Below, piece after piece: positions 1 through 13,451 of a DNA stretch of 64,000 nt (position 1 is the stretch's first letter; each line of letters opens with the position of its first letter). Source of the stretch: Psoroptes ovis (Eukaryota > Arthropoda > Arachnida > Sarcoptiformes > Psoroptidae); contig PQWQ01000003.1 of assembly GCA_002943765.1 (NCBI GenBank), forward strand, positions 2,913,501 to 2,977,500, written 5' to 3'. The position numbers were made by a program, and so were the translations under genes. The notes beneath the pieces were generated by a model. It saw nothing but the letters and a program-made list of their open reading frames with translations, had not been told where the DNA came from and ran no database searches.

Positions 1-1014
1 TATTGACCATAATATTGTGCTTATCATTCCTTAATGTGGAATTAAAAATTCAATTTATTTGATGATTAGTCAATTGATTATCATACCTGTTATAACATTT
101 ATTTGCATATTATAGCCATAATCAAAGTTTTCATACATTTGCCGCAAATGATTTAAATAAAATCCAACAAACGGTATTGCAATTGTAAATTGAATCACAT
201 TTTTATTAATGTTGAAATTTAAGACTTCGATCAATAATTTGACTGTTATCGTATATAATAGAAATATCACGATTAAATAGGCTGAAAAATAATCCATTTT
301 CTGTACAATCAAATCAATGAAATTAATGATGATTTTCGAAATTTAATGATAATCATAGCGTTACCTCTGTGAATGGTGTTTCACAGGCATGAAACATCAT
401 TGACCAAAACCATGCATTCATTGAGATGAATGCCTGCATTTGCCATAAGTTATATAATGGATCATTCGAGTATTGGCCAAATAAACGATATTCACTCCAA
501 CAATAATAATTTGTTAATAAATTTGTGAATGAAAAAATGAACGATGCTGGCTCTTGAATGCCGAATAATCGATAGAAAGTCCACTAAAATTGTCAAGAGA
601 GCAAAGATTATTGGGGAAATCTATAAAAATTCATGATTATACTTTTCCATAAAATTGTGGAGTCGGTTGCCGGTAATAATTATAATTATTTTTCAATTCT
701 ATGATTGTTTTCCATTGACATTCATACTGACATTCTGATTGGCAATTCCAACCAAGAAATTTCAAATACAATGGTTGATTTATTTCAAATTTTGATAATG
801 AATCTTTTCGTGTACAATTTTCTCTAATACAGTTGGTTAAATAATATTGAAACAATTTTAATCGATCGCCTAAAGAAGCTTGAACTAAACAGATAATCAT
901 TGAGAAAAAATATCGTAAAAATCAGAATTTAAAATTACGGAAATTTTCTATAACATTACCAATATCTAATAATGGCCATATGATGATGAAATTGCACAAC
1001 AATTTGATTATCAT
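1..1014 (-). CDS. PGAP3: PGAP3 (post-GPI attachment to proteins 3, Per1-like), 5' part
   Basis: Multi-pass Golgi/ER protein of the Per1 (CREST) family that removes the sn-2 acyl chain during GPI-anchor lipid remodelling. My model is complement(join(<1..29,87..300,365..583,643..884,960..1014)), 253 codons so far against about 320 in human, so the 3' part lies outside the window. Exon 1 gives a signal peptide (MIIKLLCNFIIIWPLL). Exon 2 carries the Cys-rich lumenal start, with GDR, the NCIRENC and CQSECQYECQW cysteine patterns and PQFYGK. Exon 3 starts WTFYRLFGIQEPASF and includes NAWFWSMMFHACETPFTE. Exon 4 has KMDYFSAYL and FDYGYNMQINV. All are close to human PGAP3 as I recall it. Introns are 57, 64, 59 and 75 nt with GT-AG ends and matching phases. 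An alternative start at 900 inside the ORF would give a poor signal peptide, so the 1014 start is preferred. Family assignment is firm; the first exon is inferred. Confidence 0.87.
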
Positions 1015-1208
1015 GATAAAATTTTGAAATCAGATTGGAATTGATTTCATAATTCCATTTCAGGAAATGTTCCTGAAAAGTCTTTCAAGAATCAGCTGGA
1101 GAAACTTTTCGGAAATAAAAGTGTCCATGACTTTCTTTCGAAATTCAAAACAATAATTTTGATCTTAATTTGATTGAAATTTGAATTCAAATTCAAAACA
1201 ATAAAACA
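1015..1208. promoter_or_regulatory. Divergent promoter region between PGAP3 and symplekin
   Basis: Only 194 bp separate the start codons of PGAP3 (minus) and symplekin (plus), so both promoters and both 5' UTRs must sit here. No TATA box is obvious. The clearest element is a dyad at 1058-1078, with 9-bp arms TTTCAGGAA and TTCCTGAAA around a 3-nt spacer. The shared-promoter role is inferred from spacing alone. Confidence 0.6.
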
Positions 1209-4200
1209 ATGTCCGAAACTGAACGTATTGAATCACGTGTTGTTGAGTTTCTTGAAAATGCTATAGCATCAACAAATGAAAGTGAAAAAGTATCATATTT
1301 AAATCAAGCTCAAGAATTGGTGATACATAATGACATTTTGGATAATTTTTTAGACGAAATTCTTGCCTTTCAAAATGACACATATTCTGAAGTTCGTAAA
1401 TTTGTTGCCAGTTTTATCGAAGCAACTTGCCGGAAAGATCCGGATTTTTTCCCAAAAGTTATTGTCAACCTGAGTATGATGTTAGCTGATGAAACGCCTA
1501 ACGTTTTGAAACGTGTTATTCAAGCTTTGACACAATTATATAAAATTTTTCTACCATGGATTTCAACAGCAAAAGTCAATGATGAAGTAGAGTCAACTAT
1601 GGTTGTTTGGAATCAGATTAAGAATCAAGTTTTTTCATTAATTGATTTGACCGAGAATGATGGTGTCCGCACACAATGTGTAAAATTTATCGAAACAGTT
1701 ATTATTTATCAAACAAGAAATTATAATAGTAATGATTCAAAGGATGATTTTTCATTGGATCAAATTGCTAAACTAGATAATAAAATTCTAGATATTGATA
1801 CTTTGGAAGATGAAGCAAAACAACTATTCGAACAATTGATAAATTTTCAATCTAAAATCCATATATCAAGTGTAAATCTTATGGCAACAATGCAAAGTTT
1901 ATCATTGATTGCTCGACAGCGTCCCCGGTTATTTTTTGATAAAGTAATTCTTGCGTTTGAAACATTAAGTACCAATTTACCACCAACTTTAGCCAAATCA
2001 CAAGTGAATTCTGTGAATAAACAATTGAAACTTTTATTGATCATGCTATTTAAACATCCACATATACAATTTTCTAAATATCAATCGAAAATCATACAGA
2101 TATTATTGAATATTGGTGTAAAACAAAGCGAAATTAATCGTTGTATACAAGAAAGTAAAAAACGTGGCATAAAAATTGAAACAAATTCAGCTGCAAACGA
2201 GACAAAAAAAATTAAATTAGAAATAGACGATGATGATGATGAAATAGATAATGGTGTCAATAATAATAACAATCATCATGCAACTCAAGAAAATGATCCG
2301 CAAAAGCTTATGCAGCAACAATTAACTCAACAACAACAACTCAAATCAAATTTAGAGACAACTTTACATGAATTTTCACGAAAATTCTCGAGATATGATG
2401 CCATAAAGGCAGCTGATATTACAGCTAAAGACTTGATTGGCCGTGTCAATAATCCAACAGTCGTGTGCGATTTAGTATTATCATCATTACCTTTACTACC
2501 AGATGACTTGACACCAGAATCAATGATGTTATTGAATGAATTTTCATTTTCATTGAATGATCCATCAACGATTGCAAAAAAATTGGCATTTTACATAACA
2601 GGAGCTGGTGTCGGTCCAGGAATCGATGAAATAATATTAAAATATTCAAATTTATTTGAACAGCAGTATGGAATTAAAATCGATTCGGATATCAATAAAA
2701 AATTGACAAGTATGATTAAAAAATTAATATCTCGTGAAATAAAAAATCAGCAACAAAATCATAATAAAGTAAAATTAGTTCAATCTGGTAAAAAAATGAT
2801 ATCATCAGTTAAAATGAAACAATTTAAATTAGAAGACATCACCAAACCACTAGAATTGGATAAAAAAATTCAACAAATGGAAAAATGTATTAGCCGAATC
2901 ATAATTGCAAATCAGTCATCACAATTTTCAACTAAACAGTATGAAAATTATCGTAAAATTATTGGAAAACTTTCCACGAATTTCATACAATTCGATGTGT
3001 TGAAAAAAATTATCAAAGAATACATATTCAATGATATACGTTCAAGATATGATATTATATTCAACGCAATTTATATGGAATATATTGATTGCAAATTATA
3101 TTCAAAATCAATGAAATCATATTCAAATTACTTATCATGGATCATAGATTGTGTATTAGAACAATGTGAGTCAAATGATATTGACTTTTTCTTACAGAAA
3201 TTATATTTAGAATCACCATTAATCGATGAAAAAGCTATTGAAAAATTGAAGTATTTTGTATTGAATTCAGAAGATTTTGAATCATCGTCAGCGATATTAA
3301 GAATATTGATCGAAAAACGGCCAGCATATCGTAAAGAATTTTTGAATTGTTTATCACAAATCAGTATTGAAACAAATAATGATGGCATCCATCAATTTTC
3401 ATTGGCTATGATGATAGAAATTTATCAAAATAAAAAATTCAATCTCAAAGAAACTCTTGAATCTTTTGCATTGGAATGCTTGAATCTTTTCAAGAATGAT
3501 ACATATGGACCATTAGTTTATGCGTCAACTGAACCAACACCATGGAATGATGATGCTATTAAAATTGTATTTGATGTTTATCTTAAATTATTACCTTTGA
3601 ATCAGAAACTAATACATGAATTGCCTAATGTTTATGTAAAAGCAAATGCACAAATAAAGCGCAGCATATTGAGATTGATACAAGAACCGATTCAAGAAAT
3701 CGATATGAATTCAATGGAGATGATAAAATTTGTACAAAATGGCTCATTCATTGATGGTGCTGAAATTCTTGTTTCACGTGTCATACATATTTTAACTGAC
3801 AAACGCAAACCAAGTGCGAAATTGGTTGCATGCGTGAAAGATTTATATCAAAAACAAAAACGTGTCACCGATATACGTTTTTTGATACCAGTGTTAAGTG
3901 GTTTTACCAAACGTGAAATTATTGAAATACTACCGCAATTAATAAAATTAAATCCAATTGTTATCAAAGAAGTATTCAATCGTATACTCGTTTCACATGG
4001 TTAGTCTTTTGTGAATTTTTTTTCAATTTTGCATGTTTTTCCTTAATTTGTTTTTATTGTTTTTTCCCAATAGATCCATCATATCAAAGCCCTATTTCAC
4101 CAGCTGATCTTATGATTGCATTGCACAATATTGATTCATCAAAATGTGATCTAAAAATAATTATAAAAGGTAATAAATAAATTATATTACCCTCTTTTAT

Positions 4201-4737
4201 TTTTTCACGAAGAAAAACCTTGATTATTTTTTCTTCCTTCATTTAATAGCTATAAATTTATGTTTTGAAGAAAAATCATTATTCACGGCTGAAGTTTTTG
4301 CTATTGTAATGCAAATATTAATTGAACAAAATCCACTACCGACATTATTGATGCGTACAGTGATACAAACATTGGGACATTATCCAAAATTAATTGGTTT
4401 TATTATGAACAATATATTGCAACGTTTAATATTGAAACAAGTATGGAATCAGAAAAAAGTATGGGAAGGTTTTATTAAATGTTGTCAACGTACATTACCG
4501 CAAAGTATACCTGTATTATTACAATTACCATCATCACAATTACTATCAGTGTTTCAACAATGTCCAGAAATACGACCACAATTAATAAATTTTATTCAAC
4601 AACAAATGAATGAACAACAACAATCATTGATACCACAATCATTGATTGATGTAATATTTTCATCTAATAATGATGATTATCAACAACGACAACATGATAA
4701 TAATCAAATATCTGATTCAGACAACATTGATTCATAG
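1209..4737 (+). CDS. SYMPK: Symplekin, scaffold of the mRNA 3'-end processing complex
   Basis: Nuclear HEAT-repeat scaffold that joins CPSF, CstF and the histone pre-mRNA cleavage complex and binds the Ssu72 phosphatase. Model: join(1209..3999,4074..4169,4250..4737), 1124 residues, close to the usual 1165-1274. The large first exon would end in SHG-stop; the donor GTTAGT at 4000 avoids this and joins to the strongly conserved block SPISPADLMIALHNID, then MRTVIQTLGHYPKL, KQVWNQKKVWEGFIKCCQRT and QLPSSQLLSVFQQCPE, all diagnostic of the symplekin C-terminal domain. Residues 1-320 form the helical N-terminal (DUF3453-type) region. An acidic then Asn/His run (IDDDDDEIDNG, NNNNNHH) near 337-358 and a Gln-rich stretch form a mite-specific linker. 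The start ATG follows an A-rich leader and lies 194 bp from PGAP3. The last about 40 residues are Gln/Asn/Asp-rich and not conserved. Confidence 0.95.
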
Positions 4738-6665
4738 ATCATGATTATAATTCATTAATTATTAAGCAAAAACTGAATTATTGATTATAGAAAAAAAATT
4801 GTCACATCATATTGGAATCTCAATTTTCAAATTTTTACATCTAAATTACGAAATTTGTTTAAACCTATGAACTCCGATATTTTTTTTTCAATTTAATCTG
4901 ATTAATTTTCTTTAATTCATTCATTCAATGATTTTCAATGTTGAAAACCAGGTATTTCTTGAAAAACTAGAATTTATTCATTTTTTTCTTCAAATGTTCT
5001 TAAACGATTCATTCATATCTTTCGAATATAGTATTAATTTTCAAGATAAACAAGGACAAGCTTAAACTTATGTGAAGCAAACGAAAAAAAAAAAAATTCA
5101 AAAAACTTGAAATTTTAGGGTTGATTGATTGGCGAATGGTGAACAACCGAACCAAGCAGCAAACTAGTCAAAAGTTGTTTGGTTTGTTTTTTTTTTATTG
5201 TATTTGTTGTCGTTCTCCAAATCGGAAGAATGTCAGTGAAAAAAACAATAACAAAACCCTCCAAGATGCAAGAAAACTTTCAAAAAAAAAAAAAAAAATT
5301 ATTTCCCTTTTTATTTTTTTTTCGAAGAACAAAATTCAAAATTCATACATATATAATCATCTATTATTATTATTATTTATAACATTCAGGTAAAAAACAT
5401 TTGGATGGTTAAAAATTTGTTGTAGCAAAAAAGCTTTAAAAGCATTTTGTTCACTTTGGTCGTATCGAAAAAAAAGCATAAAAAACAAATAATGTGAATG
5501 AATTTGCAAAAATTGTTTCATATATTCATTGATTGTTTATTGATTGATTTTTTGTTCATCATCATACATTTTTCTCGGTCATCGGTCAAGGTCGTGAGAG
5601 GTGAACAAAACAATTTAAACGAATGAACAAAAAAAAAACAAACAGAAAACAATAATATTCATAAATGTTTTTGATTTTTATTTTCTGCCGTTGCTGCTGC
5701 TTGTAATGATAATTATCATCATTATCGATATTATCATTTAACATTGAATTTTTCTTCAAAAATTGACAGATATTGACACATACTGTGGATACATACATAC
5801 ATCAATCAATTATCGTTCATAATTTTTTTTTTCGCGTATTTGTCATTTACATCAAGGAAAATGATTTTTTTCTCAAGTTCTGACTTGTATTTTTGTTCAT
5901 GCATAGATTTTGTTTTATCGAGTGTTTGTTTGTGCGTTATTTAAAAAAATAAAAAAATAAAATTTGTATCAAAATAGAAAAATTTGGATGCGATTGATAA
6001 AATAAAGGGTTACAAAGAATAATGAAAAAAATATTTTTAAATAAACAAAAATATTTGAATTTAAATAATCAAAAAAAAAAAAAAAAGCTTTTTCATAATT
6101 GAGACAAACGAAAGACATTAGATGTCTTACAAACACACACACACACAGACACACATTGAATGATAAATAATTATAAATTATTTGTGTTTTTGTAATAAAC
6201 AAAATATATAAAAAAAAATTTTTTTTCAATACTCGATTCAATACAAAATATATTAAAATAATGATGATGATAATAAAATGATCGATATATAAAAATATAT
6301 ATTTTCTGAATAAAAATAATCAATTTGAAAAATTTTGAATGGAATCAAATGATTTGATTGATGAATGATGATGAATGAATTTGTAGTGATGCTGATACAT
6401 CATGCTGAATACTAATGATTGAATGAAGAGTAAATCATTTTTTCATAGTTTCCAAATGAAGAATGAATTGTTTTAGAAAAAAAAAAAATAAATGTGAATG
6501 ATTAGTAAATTTTAAATAAAGAAAAATTATTTACAAAATATTTTGTTTCATTTTTATGATGATGAATTCAAATTTGTTCAAATCAAATGTTTGAATTTCT
6601 CTCTCTCCTTTTCCCATTATTTATATGCATTTTAATTTTATTTTCTTTTTGTAAATAAATTTAAT
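4738..6665. other. Non-coding gap: symplekin 3' region, AT-rich
   Basis: This stretch holds the symplekin 3' UTR and intergenic DNA. It is very AT-rich, with A runs (5087-5097, 5281-5298, 6069-6084), a short CA repeat (about 6132-6146) and scattered ATG/GAATGA repeats. Open frames at 5121-5393, 5586-5798 and 5969-6241 are Lys/Phe/Ile-rich translations of homopolymers and show no family resemblance. No RNA gene was recognised. Confidence 0.6.
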
Positions 6666-9600
6666 TTATTTTTTTGCATAATTCTTTTTTGTATCTTGAT
6701 CATACGTGGATGATGATGACGCTAAAGATGATTTCCAGCTATTGATATTATTATTACGATTATTATTTATTCCATTATGTTTTTTTGAATTATTATTAAA
6801 TTCTTTTGCATCCATATGTAATAAACGATCAAATTGATTTGTTGGAAAATCGATCCTTGGTAATAAGGGTTTTCCATGGTAACCATTATTATTGAAGCCA
6901 TTATTTTGTCGATGATTATGATAATCAATTGTATGATTATAATGATTGTGAAAATGATTATGATGATGATGATGGTTGTGATGATGATGATGATGATGAT
7001 GTCCAACAGTGGCTGCTGCCATTGATGCAGCCGCAGCTGCTGCTACATTTGAAGCTGCAACAACTGATGATCTAGAATAATCTTTACGTGAATTTGGTGG
7101 TGAGCTAATTGATAGCTTACTAAATTTTAAACAATCAATTTCGTCTAAAAAATTTTTTAAAAATAAAAAAAATAAATCAAAAAGAATTATTTAGAATCAA
7201 TCAATCTGAAGCTAATTAATTCATCAAAAATTAATCAATCAATTAATTAATTAATCAATCAGCTGAGAAAAGTAATTAATTCACATTTTTTCATGCAACA
7301 AATTGTTATTATTTTTTCTGTTAAATTTAAATTAATGATTTTATCATCAACCAATGCCATTTAAAATAATGAAATCATCATCTAATATAAATAATAAACA
7401 TATTTTTTAAATTGATCAATGAAATATAAATACTAATAATAATAATAATAAAGAATCAATGCCAAATTAGTGATATTAACATTGAAAGTTGTGTTGTACT
7501 AAAAAAAATGTTTTACGTATTTACATTGTCAATGTCAATGATTATTATTTACATTTTTTTTCTTTTTTTTGATATTTCATATCAATCAAATGTTTAAATT
7601 CAATGTGAAAACATGTTATATTCATCAAACAATTTATTTATTTTTTGTTTGAAAGGGGCTAAATCACTTTATCAAAAATAATACTGAAACCAATAATAAT
7701 AATAATCATAATAAAAACAATGTAAATAAATGATAACCATTCATATATCCTTGGGTATCTACTAAATATATTCAATATTATTGAATAAATTAAAGCAAAC
7801 GAAAAAAAAATGGCTTGAATACCGGCCAAAATAAAGCTAATGCGGAAACACAAAACTATTTTATGAAATTTTCATCTAAAAAATTAAAGAAAATTATTTT
7901 TTCAAAAATTGTATTATCATTATCATTGTCCATCGTATATTCTTCGGTACATTTCTCATTTTTTGATCTACATGACCTATGTCTATTCGAAAATAAATTG
8001 TTTCTTATTGTTTTGTTCTTCTTCAAAAAAACAAAAAAAAAAAAAAAAAAAAACAAAATCAAGGACAAACATTTATATTTCATTCATATTATGTCATATG
8101 AAAACAACGGCTAGCAACAGACAATATTCATCATTTCATGGCCAAGTTTTCTTTTGAAAAAATTCAACAACAAAAAAACAATGAAACAAAAACAGCAAAA
8201 ATAAAAAGGATTCTATGGAAAAAATAATAATACAAAAAGAAAAAAGATACATTTACAGGAAATTTGCGAAAACATTTCGGCGAATGAATGAATGAATTGA
8301 TTCAATTTTTTTTTCTTAAGTTTGTTCATCTCTTATTCAACATTTAATTTGATTTCATTTGAATTCATCTGTAAAACATCTCACAGACTTTACATTTATT
8401 TGAAATAAATGAATGAATTGACGATACGAAAATAAAACTTGTTCTTTTTGCCCTGTGTTAGGATATTAAAATGTGCATGTGGATACGTTTGACCTATTCT
8501 AACATTGAAATTCATTTATTATTTCTTATTTTTTGCATAAACGCAACAAACATCATCTTCTTCTCCATATACTCTTTTTCCATATTCATATATTCATGCA
8601 TTAGCCATCACCATCATCATCATCGATCGACATTATCATCTTCCTTTAACTCATAATGGCGACATATCATTATCATTAGTATTATTATTATTATTATTAC
8701 CATTATGAATTGTTGCACAGAAAAAAAGAGACTGTAAATGAATGGTGAAGAAAAAAAAACTTGCCCTGAACTTGAATTTTTGAAGAAAAAAAATAATAAT
8801 AATGATAATAATATCATTTAAGGATTGTAAAATAGTGGAAAGAAACGAAAAAAAAAACACTGATGAGGTTAATACTGATAAATGAATGAAACAAAATGCA
8901 ATGAGATAAATGAATTGAAGTAAATAAAATTTAAACTAAATTTGACAAGCAAAATATCTTCGAAAACCTAAATGAATTGAATCAAATGTAACGAATGTAA
9001 CGGAAAAAAAAACAAATTAATTAATTATACACACACAGTAAAAAAAAATCATGCAAAATATTTGTGTATCTAAGAAATTTGAAGAAATTTAAGTGATCAA
9101 TGATCAAAAACAAAATTTTCTATCGAATAAAATGACACACAATTCTTCATTCAAAGATCTAGATTTGTTTTGCTTCAATTTTTCATGTTCAAACATCGAC
9201 AATTTCATTTAATCATTTTGATTCACTTCTATTCAGATTCATTTCAATTCATTGAGAAAAAAAAAATATTTTCTCTGATAATAAAGAAGTAAAATTTTCT
9301 TTCAAATTCGTACAACTGAGTTTCCAAGATCAAGGCTGATCATGTCCGGCGGCTATTTATCATTATTTATTATTATTATTTAGTACTTTTTTCCATTATC
9401 TTATGTAACATAAGAACAACAACAACAAATAACAGAAAGTAACATAAGGCCAATAACATTTTTTTTGACTGTTTGTTTAGAATTTAAATACTAAAATCAG
9501 GATTTTGTTTCTTGAAAGAGTACAAGGAAGAGAAATGATGAAGATAATGATAATGAATAATTTGTGATTCGTAAAACGAATATAAAATTTGAAATTAAAT

Positions 9601-10909
9601 AAAATAAAAATGTATGTCATTTGGCATATATACGCGCACACACATACAAATATACACAGGCCAATGAAACAATCGTGAATTCATTTCTATTTGAATATTT
9701 AAAGTAAATACAAAGTAAATGTTTGTTTCATTTCATTGTTTTTGGCTATAAATTTGGACATATATCTGGTTATTAAAGGAGTATTTAAAGAATATTAATA
9801 GTAGAATTGAAACGAATCGATAATTGATTTATTGATTATTGTGCCTTTAGGTGAATTAGAAGAAAATTCTTGGAAATTTTTGTTGTTGTTGTTGTTGTTT
9901 CTAAATTTGGATCAAATGAAAATGATTTTGTTTTTAAATTCATTCATTTAACAAGTTTTCACATTGATTTTTCTCTTTGATTGAATTTTACTAAGAAAAT
10001 TTAAGAAAAAAAATTTTCATTGAGAATTTTTATCATTATAAACATAGTGGCGACAATAATGAAAACAACAACGAAATGGACACAGGGTGATTGACTGAAA
10101 ATGACCGATTTGCTTTTTATTTTTGATTTTGTTGTTGTAAATAGCAAATTGTATTTAGTCAAATATAAAGAAATAAACAAAAAATAAAATGAAATATCGA
10201 TGATTGACGGATTTTTTCTCATGAATCATTCTCAAAATACAAACAATGTTTCAAGAAAAATAAAAATTCAAGTTCATTGCAATTTTTGTGAATTGATTTA
10301 CATTCTGGAAATATTTTCAAATATTATTCAGACGTGATTGAAAAGAAAAATTACTTTTTTGTTGTTTTTAAAAATAAATCATTGCCAAGGGCTTAGAATA
10401 ATAATGTTACCTTCAAAAATCAATAAATCAATTTTTTCTTTAAAAAATTCGTGTTGGAAAAACCAAATTTCATTGTCATTGGAATTCTCAAATTTAAATT
10501 CATTCTTCTCATACATTTCTTGAATGGGAAATTTCCTTTGATCACACAAAAAAGGGATAAAATAAAGTGATATTGATATTTTATTTTTAGGTAATTTATT
10601 GCATTTTGTTAGTGTATTTCCTTTTTATTTCATTCATTCATTCATTTCTCAATATTTTATTTCAAATTGTAAATACTAATAATAATAGTAATAAATTTTC
10701 AAGATCATATTTGAAGGTTTTTGATTTTGAAAATGATTTTCTTAGCTTTAATTGTACTTTAATACTACATAAAAACACATAAATGAAAATTAAAATATAA
10801 TGATAACATTCTTTTTTTTTTGTTGATTGATTGATTAATTAAAAAAATTAAAATATGATTTAAACAAAGACTACTTACATGTGGTACGCATTTTATCAGA
10901 TCGAATCAT
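6666..10909 (-). CDS. Tentative three-exon gene, small membrane protein with His/Asn-rich tail; unrecognised
   Basis: I do not recognise this protein. The model is complement(join(6666..7144,7685..7855,10879..10909)), 226 residues. Exon 1 reads MIRSDKMRTT, with an in-frame upstream stop and a strong donor GTAAGT. Exon 2 encodes two hydrophobic segments (CFRISFILAGIQAIFFSFAL and WLSFIYIVFIMIIIIIGF) separated by a short polar loop. Exon 3 begins DEIDCLKFSKLSISSPPNSR, then Ala-rich and poly-His/Asn sequence, then KPLLPRIDFPTNQFDRLLHM, and ends NYAKK-stop. All junctions are GT-AG and phase 1, so exon 2 is symmetric and exon 1 could also splice straight to exon 3. Support is splice sites and frame only. 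Exon 2's acceptor (AAAATAG) lacks a good pyrimidine tract and its donor is GTATTA. A soluble two-exon form, or unrelated exons, remain possible. Confidence 0.4.
6958..7003. repeat. ATG/ATC trinucleotide run encoding poly-His on the minus strand
   Basis: An interrupted ATG-type trinucleotide repeat that translates as runs of eight and five histidines with Asn on the minus strand, inside exon 3 of the tentative membrane-protein gene. In other frames it yields poly-Ile or poly-Met ORFs, which are artefacts. Confidence 0.7.
7856..10878 (-). other. Putative 3-kb intron 1 of the tentative membrane-protein gene
   Basis: If the three-exon model holds, this is its first intron. Contents are AT-rich with a 21-nt A run (8033-8053), ATT/AAT repeats (about 8679-8700 and 8791-8812), a short CA repeat (about 9030) and a TTG run (about 9879-9898). 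Minus-strand frames at 8651-8860 and 10001-10222 are Phe/Ile-rich and look like chance translations of simple repeats. Confidence 0.4.
8033..8053. repeat. Poly(A) run, 21 nt
   Basis: Uninterrupted run of 21 A. There is no target-site duplication or recognisable 5' body that would make it a retroposon tail. Confidence 0.85.
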
Positions 10910-13451
10910 TGAAATGACGATTTAAAAGATGATCAATTGAATAAAAAATTGATAAATAAATAAAGTTGAAAATCGTTGACGTAATATTCTGAGACGAAGC
11001 AAAATAAATTTTTTTTCCTTCACAAATTAAATCGTTCAAAAGTATGTTTGTGTTGAAAAACTTGTCAAGATTTAAAAATTTTCACTGTTGAAATTCTCAT
11101 CTTTTTTTCACTAGGTTATCATAAGTTGTCATAAATGTAATTCGACATCAGTGAAGTTAGGTCAGTGAAGAAGCTTGGATTCAACTGGTGTTCATTCATA
11201 CATTTCATTTCAATTTATAATCATTGAATTTATTATTATTATCAGCGATCGTATGCATGTATTTTCGTCATCGTCATCACCAGTAATAACATTTGAAAAT
11301 TTTATCACAATGATTATGATGAAAAAAAAATTCAATATTTTTTATTAAATACGAATATAAGCACACGAACACATTCAAATAATATTCATCAGACCACTAC
11401 TAGTTTTGCTGTAAAATTTGATTTCAATTTTTTTTGATTTCAAATTTCATTTAAAAACGATGTTGTTGCTTTAACTATTCTCGATTGTATACAGAAAAAT
11501 ATTTTTACATTTTCATACATTATTCCATCATTTTAATAATATGAAAATGGTTTTCATACTAATTCATATTAACAAAAATATCGGAAGGTGGTGTTTATTA
11601 TTGTTATGGTTATTATTATTATTATTTGTTCACAATTTAAAATATCATCTATTTTTTTATACAATTCGCATACTACCGATTCTTTGAGTATTATTTTTTT
11701 AGTCAAAAATCGGGTTTTTATTTTTTATACATTTATATTTTGTTCTGATTTTTTATTGAATGAAATTATCGTTTCTTCTTCTTTTGAATCAAACTTTTTC
11801 ACATTTAAATCATTTCACATTTTTTTTTCATTCATTTTTTTCTATGATCTTCATTCCACATGATACAGCTACGACAATATGTTTTGCGTTTTTTGTTGTT
11901 TTGTGTTCCAATGCGATGTAGTCGATGTTTTTTGATGATAATTTGAAACCAATTCAAGCTTAGATACAATTTGAATCTTTCAATTTCAAATCTCGAAGAG
12001 AAAACGTAAACAAACAAAAATAATAATCAAAATATTCGAAAAGGGGGTAGATTCCTAATAACAGTAAAACACACATTCGTAATATATATTCCGACTGTTT
12101 TAGCTGTTGTAGTAGCATCAATCAAAGAATCAAACTGACGGCATCACTGATTTTGCTAGTAGCATTAGTCAAAGTTGTGGAATTGGAATTTATATCTCGA
12201 CGCCCATTCCATCACTGGTCCGAGAAAGAAAATTTCTTCCTCCTCCGCTCATTTTTTTCTGCATATTATTATGTGTTGATTTATTCATACATCTACATTC
12301 CTATTTACCTGTTGATATGACTGCTACGTTTTTATTTTTGCTTTTTTTTGAAGAAGAAGAAGAAAATCTTCTACTGGTCACGCCTTTTTATAAGTGTAGA
12401 AGTACGAAGAATTCAAATAAGAGAAGGAGAAAAGAGAAAAAGAGGGAAGAAATTGTTTTTTCTTCTGCATTACACACGTGTTGTTATGAGAGTGTAAACA
12501 GCAAGCGTAATAATGCGCCAAACGTTCGAAAACGACTATTGATTTTCATTATCAAAGTAAAAAAATTTCGACAATAAAATCACCTGGACCCTTCGAACCT
12601 CTTAAAATCGGAAGTTTAATATTTTAACTGTTCAAAGGTAAACAGATGTACAATAATGAATGTGAATTAAACAAACAAAACAAGCGGAGAAAGCGTTTTC
12701 AAATAAATAAAAATCAAAATTTCAATGTCAAACTTTCTCTTCCCGGTTTTTCTTTATTTATTCAAACTTAAATTTAGAAAAATACCGTTGTAAATCAACG
12801 TTGAAAATCGAATGCATTTAAATGCATCAAATTTTTCTGTCCCAATTAGTGCTTGTAACCTATGAATCCCGGTAATTGTTCAGCACCGCTGCGCTAGCCG
12901 AAGCTGCTGCTGATGTTCCTGATTTTCCCTAATGTTGATGCTGCTCACCTTCACTAACCTTTACCTGATTATTGTCTTTGAATTACGAATTCGATTAATG
13001 CTTATGGTTTTTTATTTTTCCTCGAAAATCTTTGCAAATCAATCTGAACGTTTCCATTTCATTCAACATGGAACATGTGTTTTACAATTGGTAATTTGGA
13101 TTCAATTTCATTCAAAATATGATAAGGTGTGTTCCGTATATTCATAATATATTCAAAGATTTGCATTCAAAAAAATTTGTAAAAAACGGAAAAAGGCGAG
13201 TTTTGAAATTGAAAATTTGAATAAAATTTTCAATTCAAAGTGAAAGTGAAACAATGCATAAATCTGTGATAATGAATTTTTTTTAGGGTGAGGTTATGTT
13301 TGATTGTTGTTGTTGATATCTATTGTCCAACGGCTAATGATCGTGGCCACGAGACAGGCACACGAATAGCGTAAGCCTAAGCATCAATTGCAGCATCGCA
13401 ACACGAGCAGCAACCACACGTCAAATAATCTTCGAGCATCTTTTTGATTGT

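Noticed and set aside
6767..7006. Minus-strand poly-Ile ORF
   Set aside because: It is an out-of-frame reading of the trinucleotide repeat that encodes His/Asn in the tentative gene.
8620..8860. Minus-strand Phe/Ile-rich ORFs
   Set aside because: They are produced by AAT/ATT and A-run simple repeats and have no splice or domain support.
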